Positions 56,570 to 63,887 of a DNA stretch of 64,000 bases are shown piece by piece. Position numbers and translations under genes: made by a program. The DNA comes from Sporosarcina thermotolerans (lineage in GTDB: Bacteria; Bacillota; Bacilli; Bacillales_A; Planococcaceae). How positions within the stretch are numbered: position 1 is the first letter of the stretch; every line of letters begins with the position of its first letter. The stretch covers positions 3,464,001 through 3,528,000 of the forward strand of contig NZ_CP125968.1 of assembly GCF_030067815.1 (NCBI RefSeq), given 5' to 3'. Under the pieces are notes generated by a model. It made no database searches and was not told the DNA's origin. It was given only the letters and a program-made list of their open reading frames with translations.

Positions 56570-56609
56570 GGTTCTAAGGCAATTCCGAACTCAGTGAGAG
56601 CCTGGTACC
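56570..56609. repeat. family B hairpin repeat, copy 6
   Basis: GGTTCTAAGGCAATTCCG...GAGAGCCTGGTACC; the left GGTACC is lost. Confidence 0.7.
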
Positions 56610-56638
56610 GAAATCATATCCCAATGGCAAGATTCATT

Positions 56639-57157
56639 TTATCGTTCTTCCACAATACGGATTATTTCATCACGATTTAATTCTTGTTTTCTGTTTACTG
56701 TAGTCCAGGCGGACAGCATGCGTCTATAGGAATCCAACATTGGTATGAAGCTATTGAAAAAAGCCCACTCCTCGCCATATTTTAATTCTTCGAATCTGTT
56801 CAAATCCATAATGAAATAATGAGTGTAAGATAATCTTTTACTTTCTTCCTCATCATTCTCACTGAAACCATTAAATTTTATTGATTCCATAGTTATTCCA
56901 CTTTTATCCTCTAACTTTTCAAATGAGTAGGTTAGTGCGCGGTACATGCTAAGTATGTCCAATACTTCCCGGCACTCATCTTCGGTCAATTCAACTGGGC
57001 TTAAACTTTCAAATGCACCGTTATAATGAAGGCTATACCCTTCCTCTAAAGCTTTTCGATTTAATTCGTAGTTCTTTTTCTCTTTTGGATAAAGCCCCTC
57101 TAAAATTTTAAATTGATTCGACAGCATTAATCTTTCAAATTTCGTCAATTTCATCAT
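56639..57157 (-). CDS. YfbU family protein
   Basis: About 172 residues from the ATG at 57157 (GGGAG 5 bases upstream). LTKFERLMLSNQFKILEGLYP and DECREVLDILSMYRALTYSF match the N-terminal and central parts of E. coli YfbU, and SYRRMLSAWTTVNRKQELNRDEI the end. YfbU has an alpha-helical fold and no settled function. Monocistronic between two family B repeats. Confidence 0.8.
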   Translation of the reverse strand: MMKLTKFERLMLSNQFKILEGLYPKEKKNYELNRKALEEGYSLHYNGAFESLSPVELTEDECREVLDILSMYRALTYSFEKLEDKSGITMESIKFNGFSENDEEESKRLSYTHYFIMDLNRFEELKYGEEWAFFNSFIPMLDSYRRMLSAWTTVNRKQELNRDEIIRIVEER

Positions 57158-57359
57158 TTTCACTCCCTATCTGATATACTTCGCCAAAAAAGGTGAAAAT
57201 CCTCCTGCATACTATGGTGCAAATGACTAACCCGGATTAGAACTTAAACTCCATCCTCATTATCAATAGCCCACTATCTGGTGCATCTTTTGTTTCCGAA
57301 TACCCCATAAACGTAAGTGTTCCTCTGATATTTGTTCCCTTTAGGGTTACGTTGTGAAA

Positions 57360-57406
57360 GGTACCAGGTTCTGGAGCAATTCCGAATTCAATGAGAACAT
57401 GGTACC
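57360..57406. repeat. family B hairpin repeat, copy 7
   Basis: GGTACCAGGTTCT...AGAACATGGTACC, stem 13 bp with one mismatch. Confidence 0.85.
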
Positions 57407-57451
57407 GAAATTCCGGGAAGTAAAATTACTGCAAAATCGATCGTGGTTATT

Positions 57452-57682
57452 CTATAAATTATATTTCTTCATCAACGCTTCAGCCTCTTTTATTCCTGCA
57501 TCCGTCAAATAGACGGATTTGGAGCGCTTGCTTCTACGTAACCAATCTTCCTCGGACAATGCATCCATCGCGTAAAAAGGATAGCCTTTCCAGCTCCTTC
57601 TCAACCCATCCGGATATTCATCCTCTTCCCATGATGTCAAATAAAGCAGCAATAATGTCAATTCCTTAATCTTTTTCTCCAT
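57452..57682 (-). CDS. DUF6429-like small protein (copy 1)
   Basis: 76 residues: KIKELTLLLLYLTSWEEDE, RRSWKGYPFYAMDALSEEDWL, RSKSVYLTDAGIKEAEALMKKY. The Tyr-Leu-Thr-x-x-Gly-Ile-x-x-Ala pattern is a small winged helix; similar proteins are listed as DUF6429. About 90 percent identical to 58554-58799. Ribosome site AAAGGGG. Possibly DNA-binding; function unknown. Confidence 0.7.
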   Translation of the reverse strand: MEKKIKELTLLLLYLTSWEEDEYPDGLRRSWKGYPFYAMDALSEEDWLRRSKRSKSVYLTDAGIKEAEALMKKYNL

Positions 57683-57696
57683 AAAATTAGCCCCTT

Positions 57697-57939
57697 TCAG
57701 TAATCCCTTGGTAAAAAAATGGTACCAGGGTCCAGAACAATTCGGAGTTCAATGAGAATCTGGTACCGACAATCTGCTGATTCAAAAAGAGTAGCTGTTT
57801 CATCGAAGCCACGGGTTACCCGTCCTTCTAAAACATCCAACTTTCTATTTACTTCTGAAAGTTGCTTTTTCACATCTGCAAAACCCTTTTCCATGTTATT
57901 TTTCATCATTGTTAAGAAATCCATCAGTTCTTTGTCCAT
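57697..57939 (-). CDS. small coiled-coil protein whose C-terminus comes from a family B repeat
   Basis: ATG at 57939 after AGGGGTGATTCGG. Residues 1-55 (MDKELMDFLTMMKNNMEKGF, KKQLSEVNRKLDVLEGRV) form a short coiled coil common in small Bacilli proteins. The last ~24 residues (ILIELRIVLDPGTIFLPRD) are encoded by the family B copy at 57721-57767 read in the minus direction. The repeat seems to have inserted into the 3' part and supplied a new end. Confidence 0.55.
   Translation of the reverse strand: MDKELMDFLTMMKNNMEKGFADVKKQLSEVNRKLDVLEGRVTRGFDETATLFESADCRYQILIELRIVLDPGTIFLPRDY
57721..57767. repeat. family B hairpin repeat, copy 8
   Basis: GGTACCAGGGTCC...AGAATCTGGTACC; inside the 3' end of the gene at 57697. 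Confidence 0.8.
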
Positions 57940-58019
57940 CCGAATCACCCCTATTAGGGTAAGTATAAATTTTTTTAAAAAGAAAGAAAGAAGCACTGGA
58001 TTTAAGCTGATGTTTTTTA

Positions 58020-58107
58020 AAGTAACAGGTTCCGGAACGATTCCGAATTCAATAAAAAAAGGTGCCAGGTTCTGGAACAATTCCGAATTCAATGAGAACC
58101 TGGTACC
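58020..58107. repeat. family B hairpin repeats, tandem partial and full copies (9a, 9b)
   Basis: 58020-58052 carries AGTAACAGGTTCCGGAACGATTCC..., missing its right arm. 58061-58107 is a full copy GGTGCCAGGTTCT...AGAACCTGGTACC in the same orientation. Confidence 0.8.
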
Positions 58108-58119
58108 GAAATTATTTCC

Positions 58120-58518
58120 ATGGTATCTTTTACAAAACGCAGCACATTTAAAGTCGACTTAGATTATCGTAAAATCGCATCTAACGAAATTATTGTTTAT
58201 GACATCGAGTTATCAGAGTTTATCCATCGGAAAGTCTCGGTGTTGAAAATTCATCATAAAGAACCTCTGCTCTCTGAAAGTGACATTTTAACAATTTTCA
58301 ACGCCTTTTCAAAAGGAAATATTACTGATCCAAAAGCGAGAGAGGATCATAACCGTCTATTAATTACACATGTTTCAGAAAAAAAGACTATCACAAGCTC
58401 TACTTGTTTAGTTTGTAATAAACCTGTTTCAGATAAGGTTAAAGCGTATTGTTTATCAAACGATAGATTCAAAGGGAAGATCTATTGTTATGACCATCAG
58501 AAGATAGTTCAGAAATAA
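58120..58518 (+). pseudogene. C-terminal remnant resembling a NERD-type nuclease-related protein
   Basis: 132 residues that begin right after the family B copy 9b. DILTIFNAFSKGNITDPKAREDH followed by a CLVCNKPVSDKVKAYCLSN-type zinc-binding pair resembles the C-terminal part of NERD-domain proteins. The catalytic N-terminal domain is absent, and no good ribosome site is seen, so I read it as a truncated gene. Assignment tentative. Confidence 0.45.
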
Positions 58519-58525
58519 AAAAAAC

Positions 58526-58572
58526 GGTACCAGGTTCTAAATCAATTCCGAATTCAATGAGAACCTGGTATC
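58526..58572. repeat. family B hairpin repeat, copy 10
   Basis: GGTACCAGGTTCT...AGAACCTGGTATC; overlaps the 3' end of the next gene, changing its last residues. Confidence 0.85.
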
Positions 58573-58799
58573 AAATTATATTTCTTCATCAACGCTTCAG
58601 CCTCTTTTATTCCTGTATCCGTCAAATAGACGGATTTGGAGCGCTTGCTTCCTCGTAACCAATCTTCCTCGGACAATGCATCCAACGCGTCAAAAGGATA
58701 GCCTTTCCAGCTCCTTCTCATCCCATCGGGAAATTCATCCTCTTCCCATGATGTCAAATAAAGCAGCAATAATGTCAATTCCTTGATTTGTTTATCCAT
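58554..58799 (-). CDS. DUF6429-like small protein (copy 2)
   Basis: 81 residues, nearly the same as 57452-57682 (KQIKELTLLLLYLTSWEEDE, RSKSVYLTDTGIKEAEALMKKY) and with the same ribosome site. The last residues (IPGSH) are read into the family B repeat. The pair arose by local duplication; the NERD-like remnant lies between. Confidence 0.7.
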   Translation of the reverse strand: MDKQIKELTLLLLYLTSWEEDEFPDGMRRSWKGYPFDALDALSEEDWLRGSKRSKSVYLTDTGIKEAEALMKKYNLIPGSH

Positions 58800-58868
58800 A
58801 AAAATAGCCCCTTTCAGTAATCTCTTGGCGGGTGGTTAGACATATGAGGGAGGCCGAGTGAACTGTAC

Positions 58869-58914
58869 CATACCAGGTTCTGGAACAATTTAGAATTCAA
58901 TGAGAACCTGGTAC
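58869..58914. repeat. family B hairpin repeat, copy 11
   Basis: ATACCAGGTTCTGG...AGAACCTGGTAC. Confidence 0.8.
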
Positions 58915-58971
58915 TTGAAATTATGTCGGGTCCATTTAAAAAAGAGGCAGCAATGAGGCTGAATTATAAAA

Positions 58972-59018
58972 GGTACCAGGTTCCGGAACAATTCCGAGTC
59001 CAATGAGAACCTGGTACC
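58972..59018. repeat. family B hairpin repeat, copy 12
   Basis: GGTACCAGGTTCC...AGAACCTGGTACC, 57 bases from copy 11 and in the same orientation. Confidence 0.85.
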
Positions 59019-59480
59019 CTAAATGATGTTCGAATTTTTTCATCGAGTCGTAAGGCTAACTTTTTTTCTCAAGAGAGACGGATGTTTTTGTATCATGGCA
59101 GGTAGTCGTCGAGTAGAGTCGGACCCTGCTGGAAGTTCAGGTTTGGAAGTTCCTCCAACAGTTTCTGTAGTTAGGCATAAAAATCAATACCGTGGATTTT
59201 ATCCGTTTCGGAGGTCTTCAAAATGAAATAGTATTGCGGCAAATATGATAAGTATAAAATCCGTGACAATAACAATAACTTGGAGACTTATTGGACGTCC
59301 CCTCTACTACTTTATAAACTTTTTCAATGCCCTTAGTAAGGCGTCTTTTTTTCTTCGTGCAGTTGACCCATACTTGCGAGGTGTATTTTATCAATAGACT
59401 TTCAATTGACTGCGACTTAAAGATGATTGCCCTTTAATGCTTACCGTCCTTGAATAAACTGAAAAAAAGGAGGTGTAAAA
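59019..59480. other. intergenic, possible short coding remnant and terminator
   Basis: 59100-59220 reads GSRRVESDPAGSSGLEVPPT then VSVVRHKNQYRGFYPFRRSS in one frame, which may be a fragment of an unknown gene. A weak hairpin with a T run (about 59328-59352) may be a terminator. A likely sporulation promoter for the next gene should lie near 59400, but I cannot define it. Confidence 0.3.
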
Positions 59481-60092
59481 ATGTGTAGCAATAATCATAT
59501 AAATTGCGGTTGTTTAAAATTTAATAAAAAAGGCACACTTGGGCCTTTTGAAGCGATTGACGTAGAAAATATTCCCGCACCAACAGTTAACACAGGTTCA
59601 TTACCCATGATCCCATTCGCTTCCGGCGTTACAGGGGTTTTTTTAACAACAACCGCTGCAGGAGTGAGTGGCGAGTTATATGAGATAGGATTTGGTAACT
59701 CGAATTTTACATTGGCCCTTCCAGACGGTGATATTCCCTCAAATCTAATAACAGAAGCTTTTTCTGTAACACGAGCAGGTAGTATTACAGCGATTTCTGC
59801 AGCCTTCACTACAGTGTCAATTTTCGTGCCGCTTGCAGGAACAGTTACAGTTAGAGCACAAGTTTACCGTGCAGCTAAAGGTAGTAATGTATTCACCCCA
59901 ACAAACGCATTTGTTGATATAGTCCCAATAGCTATGGGAACTATTGCTAGAGCACTTAAGATCGTTACTCCACCAGTCCTAGTGGAAGCTGGTGATCTAT
60001 TAGTAATGGTGTTCTCGGCTAGCGCAACAGGAGCTGGTGATTTAACCAATAGTTTTTTTGGTAGTGCAAGTGCGGGTATCACTTTAGAATAG
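59481..60092 (+). CDS. exosporium glycoprotein BclB-related protein
   Basis: 203 residues. An N-terminal leader-like part with Cys and GPFEAIDVENIPAPTV is followed by a beta-rich domain: LPMIPFASGVTGVFLTTTAAG, YEIGFGNSNF, AFSVTRAGSITAISAAFTT, VRAQVYRAAKGSNVFTPTN, LLVMVFSASATG. This is the C-terminal domain of BclB-type exosporium proteins (TNF-like trimer fold), without the collagen-like repeats. Excellent ribosome site AAAGGAGGTGTAAAA. Supports a spore-forming host; probably on the spore surface. Confidence 0.8.
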   Translation: MCSNNHINCGCLKFNKKGTLGPFEAIDVENIPAPTVNTGSLPMIPFASGVTGVFLTTTAAGVSGELYEIGFGNSNFTLALPDGDIPSNLITEAFSVTRAGSITAISAAFTTVSIFVPLAGTVTVRAQVYRAAKGSNVFTPTNAFVDIVPIAMGTIARALKIVTPPVLVEAGDLLVMVFSASATGAGDLTNSFFGSASAGITLE

Positions 60093-60235
60093 TTATTCGA
60101 TACGAATTCAATGCTAATGATCTTTTGTCAAGAATGTGTTCACAGTGAACGGTACCCACTGGTGTTGCGTGGAATACAAAGACTTCCATTTATTACTTTT
60201 TTTACCATATTGGTCTTCGAACTAAAATTAAAAAA

Positions 60236-61580
60236 GGGAACAGGAGCCTAAGCTAAACCAGTTCCCATTTTTTTACTATTTTATTGGTTGTTGTTTCTTG
60301 TTCTTTTCTAATGCCTTTTTCTTCTTCTTTTTCAATGAAATGGTCTTTATCTATTGGGCTGGCAATTGCAACGTCTCCATATTGAAGTAATTTTTCCTTT
60401 GTTTTAGGCACTTTCTGACGCCCTTTACTCTTCCTTTTCTTTCGATTTAGGTAGCTTAAAATCTTTCTTATCGATTTGAAAAGATACGGTTTTAAATTAC
60501 TGAAAAGGGTCCAAAGGGTCCTTTTCGGCAAATGGATAAGCCGCATAATTTCAGTCAATGCGACTGTAATTAACGCAATATACATTTGGTTCCAGATGCC
60601 TATAGGCGATTTGCTGAATAGATGATCTATCTTAACATGTTGCTTCAACCACTTGAAGAAAAGCTCGATATAACAACGGTTTCTATAGGCTTCCATGATT
60701 TCTTCCTCAGACAAATCCAAACGATTTGTTAGAAGATGAAAGTGTGTTCCTTTGTCATCAACGAACTCGATATATCGAAGAGGCTCTTCCCTAGTCAAGA
60801 TGGATACCAATTCATTTCTCAACACGTTTTCCTGGGTTGGTGCGTAGGATTTCAAAGTTTCCATACTGAAATTCTTCCCTGCACGAACAAGGAAATGAAC
60901 TTTCCTTTCCATCCATCCGCCCATCTTCGTTTTGTGCGCATAGCCACGATCCATGATGTATAAAGCGCCATCCGCATCAATAATGTGGTTTACTGCATCT
61001 GAGTCCGCTACATTTCCTGTGGATGGAATCATTTTTTCGGGATAAACGCTATTGGCTGATGCCACAACGATCCGGACATGTAACTTGATTCCGGCGGAAT
61101 CTTTGGAAACTGCAGTCCAACTTAATGCATCTGAAGGCAGTTTCACATAGGTACCATCGATGATACGAATTGGTCCGACATTCGCATTTAAACCTTTGGT
61201 ATCGCCCTTTATCCGCCAAAATAGTACAGCCAAACGAGAGAAAAGTTCCACTAAATGTGCTGTATTTAATTGAATAAGTCGCCGACTAATTTGGGAGTGA
61301 CTAATGAAATCCGTTTCAATTTCTTTTTGGAATTCTGGCTCTGCTTGAATCCCAGCCTCAATTTGGCGGTGGCTTTTCCACTGCGCAACATTTGCCATGA
61401 TAAAGACTTTCACAATCGAGAAATCAGTAATCTTTTTTGCATCGTAGTTCATTATCGGACATGCTAAAATATTTTCGGGTAAATTTGATAATAGTTGACG
61501 AAAGACTAAATTCTGGTTTACACTTTTCATGAGAGTGCTCCTTTTGATAGTGTAGGGAACTGATTTAGTCGTCGTTTCCT
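60236..61580 (-). mobile_element. IS4-family insertion sequence
   Basis: One transposase gene flanked by related ends containing CAGTTCCC (60259-60267 and, inverted, 61554-61562). The left end can also form a GGGAAC/GTTCCC terminator hairpin. Borders approximate; target duplication not identified. Confidence 0.6.
60253..61530 (-). CDS. IS4-family transposase
   Basis: 425 residues from the ATG at 61530 (AAGGAGCACTCTC); the longer frame upstream lacks a site. DDE core: Asp in IRIIDGTYVKLP, Asp in LYIMDRGYAHKTK, and the Y-(2)R-(3)E-(6)K motif in YRNRCYIELFFKWLKQH. An N-terminal DUF4372-like part (FRQLLSNLPENI) is present. Complete and possibly active. Confidence 0.88.
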   Translation of the reverse strand: MKSVNQNLVFRQLLSNLPENILACPIMNYDAKKITDFSIVKVFIMANVAQWKSHRQIEAGIQAEPEFQKEIETDFISHSQISRRLIQLNTAHLVELFSRLAVLFWRIKGDTKGLNANVGPIRIIDGTYVKLPSDALSWTAVSKDSAGIKLHVRIVVASANSVYPEKMIPSTGNVADSDAVNHIIDADGALYIMDRGYAHKTKMGGWMERKVHFLVRAGKNFSMETLKSYAPTQENVLRNELVSILTREEPLRYIEFVDDKGTHFHLLTNRLDLSEEEIMEAYRNRCYIELFFKWLKQHVKIDHLFSKSPIGIWNQMYIALITVALTEIMRLIHLPKRTLWTLFSNLKPYLFKSIRKILSYLNRKKRKSKGRQKVPKTKEKLLQYGDVAIASPIDKDHFIEKEEEKGIRKEQETTTNKIVKKWELV

Positions 61581-61678
61581 TACCTACATTAGGAGCTTTT
61601 TTGTTTTTCTGCAAGTTTTCAATTTCAAGTTATTATGCTATTTTACTATTTTTTACAGCTATGCAACGCCAGTGAACG

Positions 61679-61723
61679 GTACCAGGTTCTGGAACAATTC
61701 AGAATTCAATGAGAACCTAGCAC
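61679..61723. repeat. family B hairpin repeat, copy 13
   Basis: GGTACCAGGTTCT...AGAACCTAGCAC, next to the IS4 right end; a further GGTACC trace follows at about 61753. Confidence 0.8.
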
Positions 61724-61810
61724 TTGAAATTCATTCTAAGTTTACTAAGAGCCCGGTACCCAACAAAAAAGCCCTTTCAGCACACAAAGGACTCCCAAGC
61801 CATAAAATAA

Positions 61811-62137
61811 TTATGCTTTTTCTCGATGATTATTTTCATCAAACTTTATCTTTCCGGCCAATTTTTCTTTAGACAAGATCTTAGATAAATTTTCAATTAC
61901 ACCTATGTTAATACCTTGCTTGTAAAAATTGTCCGGGTCGAGGTCAAGTTCTTCTGGCCAGCTAACTGTTTCAAGCTCCGGGTCAACAAACACCTGTTTA
62001 AAGAACTCAGAGTCCTTAAGTTTTTCCAGTATACCTTTCATATGAGGCTTAATATCAACAATTTTCTGTTCTTCGTTGTCAAAGGTGATATATAGCCAGC
62101 CGTCAGGAAGTGGTTTTACCGATTTGACTAAAACCAT
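61811..62137 (-). CDS. DUF2442 domain protein
   Basis: 108 residues. VKSVKPLPDGWLYITFDNEEQKIVDIKP and FKQVFVDPELETVSWPEELDLDPDNFYKQG are the DUF2442 pattern. Such proteins are commonly encoded next to DUF4160 proteins and are thought to be the antitoxin-like or DNA-binding partner. It lies 87 bases after the DUF4160 gene. Confidence 0.82.
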   Translation of the reverse strand: MVLVKSVKPLPDGWLYITFDNEEQKIVDIKPHMKGILEKLKDSEFFKQVFVDPELETVSWPEELDLDPDNFYKQGINIGVIENLSKILSKEKLAGKIKFDENNHREKA

Positions 62138-62224
62138 TTTAACACCTCCTCAGTAGAGTGGTGGAATTTTGTTGGGTGCTTTCCCATCACGGCAATCGTT
62201 CCACCCTTTCATAATATCATCTCG

Positions 62225-62419
62225 CTATTTTTCCAGCCACTTTATCACATCTTTTTCCTTACTTGAAGGTAGTGGGCTATCCCCCTTTAGGTATTGCCCA
62301 GTTGCAATTTCAATTCTCGTTTTATACTCCCCAACAATATGAAAATGTGGCGGGTCATGATCGTTGTAATATAGCACTATTATAATGCCACCAAATTTAC
62401 TTATTCTAGGCAACAACAT
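62225..62419 (-). CDS. DUF4160 domain protein
   Basis: 64 residues from the ATG at 62419 (AGAAGGTGGTGT upstream), the usual family start MLLPRISKFGGIIIVLYYND-HDPPHFHI. The HxxPHFH metal-like cluster is complete. Predicted toxin-like partner of DUF2442. The longer frame upstream overlaps the RAYT gene and is not needed. Confidence 0.8.
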   Translation of the reverse strand: MLLPRISKFGGIIIVLYYNDHDPPHFHIVGEYKTRIEIATGQYLKGDSPLPSSKEKDVIKWLEK

Positions 62420-62447
62420 ACACCACCTTCTAGTATATGACAAAAAT

Positions 62448-63025
62448 TCAGCGAGACTCTGACAACTCCTCCCCCCTTTCCCTACAATACCTCGCATACT
62501 CCCTCCCCGTCTTTTCCCAACCAACAGGCAATAAGGACGGCAATAACTTCAGATCCAAAAACGCATGGGGGCTTTTCTGTTCATAAAAATAATATTGATA
62601 AGATGAGTAGCGATATTGTTCCATCGAATCAACCATCGGCTCTTTCGTTTCAATCGGGTTCCTATGTATATACGATCCAACATTCAATAAACCAATTGGA
62701 TCGACAATCTCTTTTGAGTAATACCTGTTTTGATAGATTTGACCAACATAGTTGTATTTTTTACGGTAATAGTCACTGTACCGACGATTAAGACGCATCA
62801 TGATTTTCCCAAGTGGAACGATAGGTGAACGCATCAGCAAGTGGACGTGGTTGGACATGATACAATACGCATACAATTCGAATGGGTATTTGCTATTTAC
62901 AAAGTTCAGGTTCCTAAAATATTCATACATATCTCGTTCAGTATTGAATATGTTCTGTCGATTGTTGCCCGGACAATGATGTGATAAAAGCCGTTCGGAT
63001 GCCAATCCCTCTTCTTATTAGCCAC
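62448..63025 (-). pseudogene. REP-associated tyrosine transposase (RAYT, Y1_Tnp), one-base frameshift
   Basis: HUH-type single-strand transposase. YCIMSNHVHLLMRSPIVPLGKIMMRLNRRYSDYY contains the HVH metal motif; the catalytic Tyr is expected in IYQNRYYSKEIVD, followed by GSYIHRNPIETK. The N-terminus is in another frame: a GTG at 63025 gives MANKKRDWHPNGFYHIIVR, and one G missing from the C run 62968-62970 separates it from GNNRQNIFNTERDMYEYFRNL. About 192 residues when repaired. The GTG overlaps the end of a ComM remnant and has no clear ribosome site. Sits among family B hairpins at 61679 and 63485. Confidence 0.8.
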
Positions 63026-63179
63026 CAACAACCATCAATATCCGGTCCTTCGATTCTTTCATCGGAGCATCCGGCAATCCGATAATAACACAAGCCTCTT
63101 TCTCATCCCGTACATTCGCCTCCACCATCACTCTATGCCCTTTCATCCCCTCCAGCCCAACGCTCAATACATAGCCCAC
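63018..63179 (-). pseudogene. ComM/YifB N-terminal remnant
   Basis: About 53 residues: YVLSVGLEGMKGHRVMVEANV and CVIIGLPDAPMKESKDRIL are the start of ComM/YifB Mg-chelatase-like ATPases (usual IVGLPDASVKESKERV). It should run to about 500 residues but stops where the RAYT gene begins. GTG start after GGGGTGAGGTT. Confidence 0.65.
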
Positions 63180-63209
63180 AACCTCACCCCATATCTTTTC
63201 CCACACCAT

Positions 63210-63421
63210 ACAGTAAACTGACTTTTACGTAAACTTTCTAAAAAGGAGAATAATGAGGATTTGAGGGGTTTTGGGGAATAATTATTTATATCGACAGATT
63301 CAAAATTAACGACAAATCCAATAAACATGCGGTTTATTGAATTAAATGAGGGTTATGCAAAATTTCTTTTTTGGGTAGAAGGTTTTTTGTATTTTTCCAT
63401 ATTCATTCTGAACTTAGCATC
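63210..63421. other. intergenic
   Basis: AT-rich, with a small hairpin CAATAAAC/GTTTATTG near 63318-63338. No supported gene. Confidence 0.4.
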
Positions 63422-63464
63422 AAAAAAAGATTCCATAAGCGTAATTCGCCCCGGAATCTTTTTC
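63422..63464. terminator. hairpin terminator
   Basis: AAAAAAGATTCC and GGAATCTTTTT arms with an 18-base loop; A and T runs make it usable from both sides. Confidence 0.65.
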
Positions 63465-63484
63465 ATATTAAAAACGGTAAAAAC

Positions 63485-63531
63485 GGCACCGTATTATGGA
63501 GCAATTCGGAATTCAGCGAGAACCTGGTATC
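63485..63531. repeat. family B hairpin repeat, copy 14
   Basis: GGCACCGTATTAT...AATTCGGAATTCAGCGAGAACCTGGTATC, diverged left arm; rightmost copy. Confidence 0.7.
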
Positions 63532-63591
63532 CTAAATTCCTTTAGAAACATAAGACAACCATTAGCTTGAATAGAATGATAGGAAAGCGAT

Positions 63592-63795
63592 ATGTATGAA
63601 CAAATGTATTTACTTATCTTATATTATTTTTTATCAAGCGGCGAGATTGAGAATATGAAAATATTGACTGTCGAGATACGGGACAAATATGAGGTTTACT
63701 TTAAGGACAGATACGATGATGGTTATAAAACATCAATTTCAGAAAGGATTGGATCTCTTTTTGATTATCTTAAAGGTGAAGGGGGGCTAATTTAA
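63592..63795 (+). CDS. small hypothetical protein
   Basis: 67 residues, MYEQMYLLILYYFLSSGEIE then KYEVYFKDRYDDGYKTSIS. Modest ribosome site (ATAGGAAAGCGAT). Not recognised; may be a remnant. Confidence 0.4.
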   Translation: MYEQMYLLILYYFLSSGEIENMKILTVEIRDKYEVYFKDRYDDGYKTSISERIGSLFDYLKGEGGLI

Positions 63796-63887
63796 GAAGT
63801 TGGGCAGAAAGGATTTTAGGGTACTATTTATTTAGAAGTTCTGTCGCTCTATGTTTGGAAAGATAGCTTAGAGAGGATATGATAAAA

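Noticed and set aside
49074-63531. Family B repeats as a CRISPR array
   Set aside because: Copies are spaced irregularly (57 bp to more than 2 kb), genes lie between them, and no cas gene is present.
49074-63531. Family B repeats as integron attC sites with a cassette array
   Set aside because: Small genes between palindromes resemble cassettes, but there is no integron integrase, no GTTRRRY-type core seen, copies lie inside gene ends, and some occur in tandem without a cassette.
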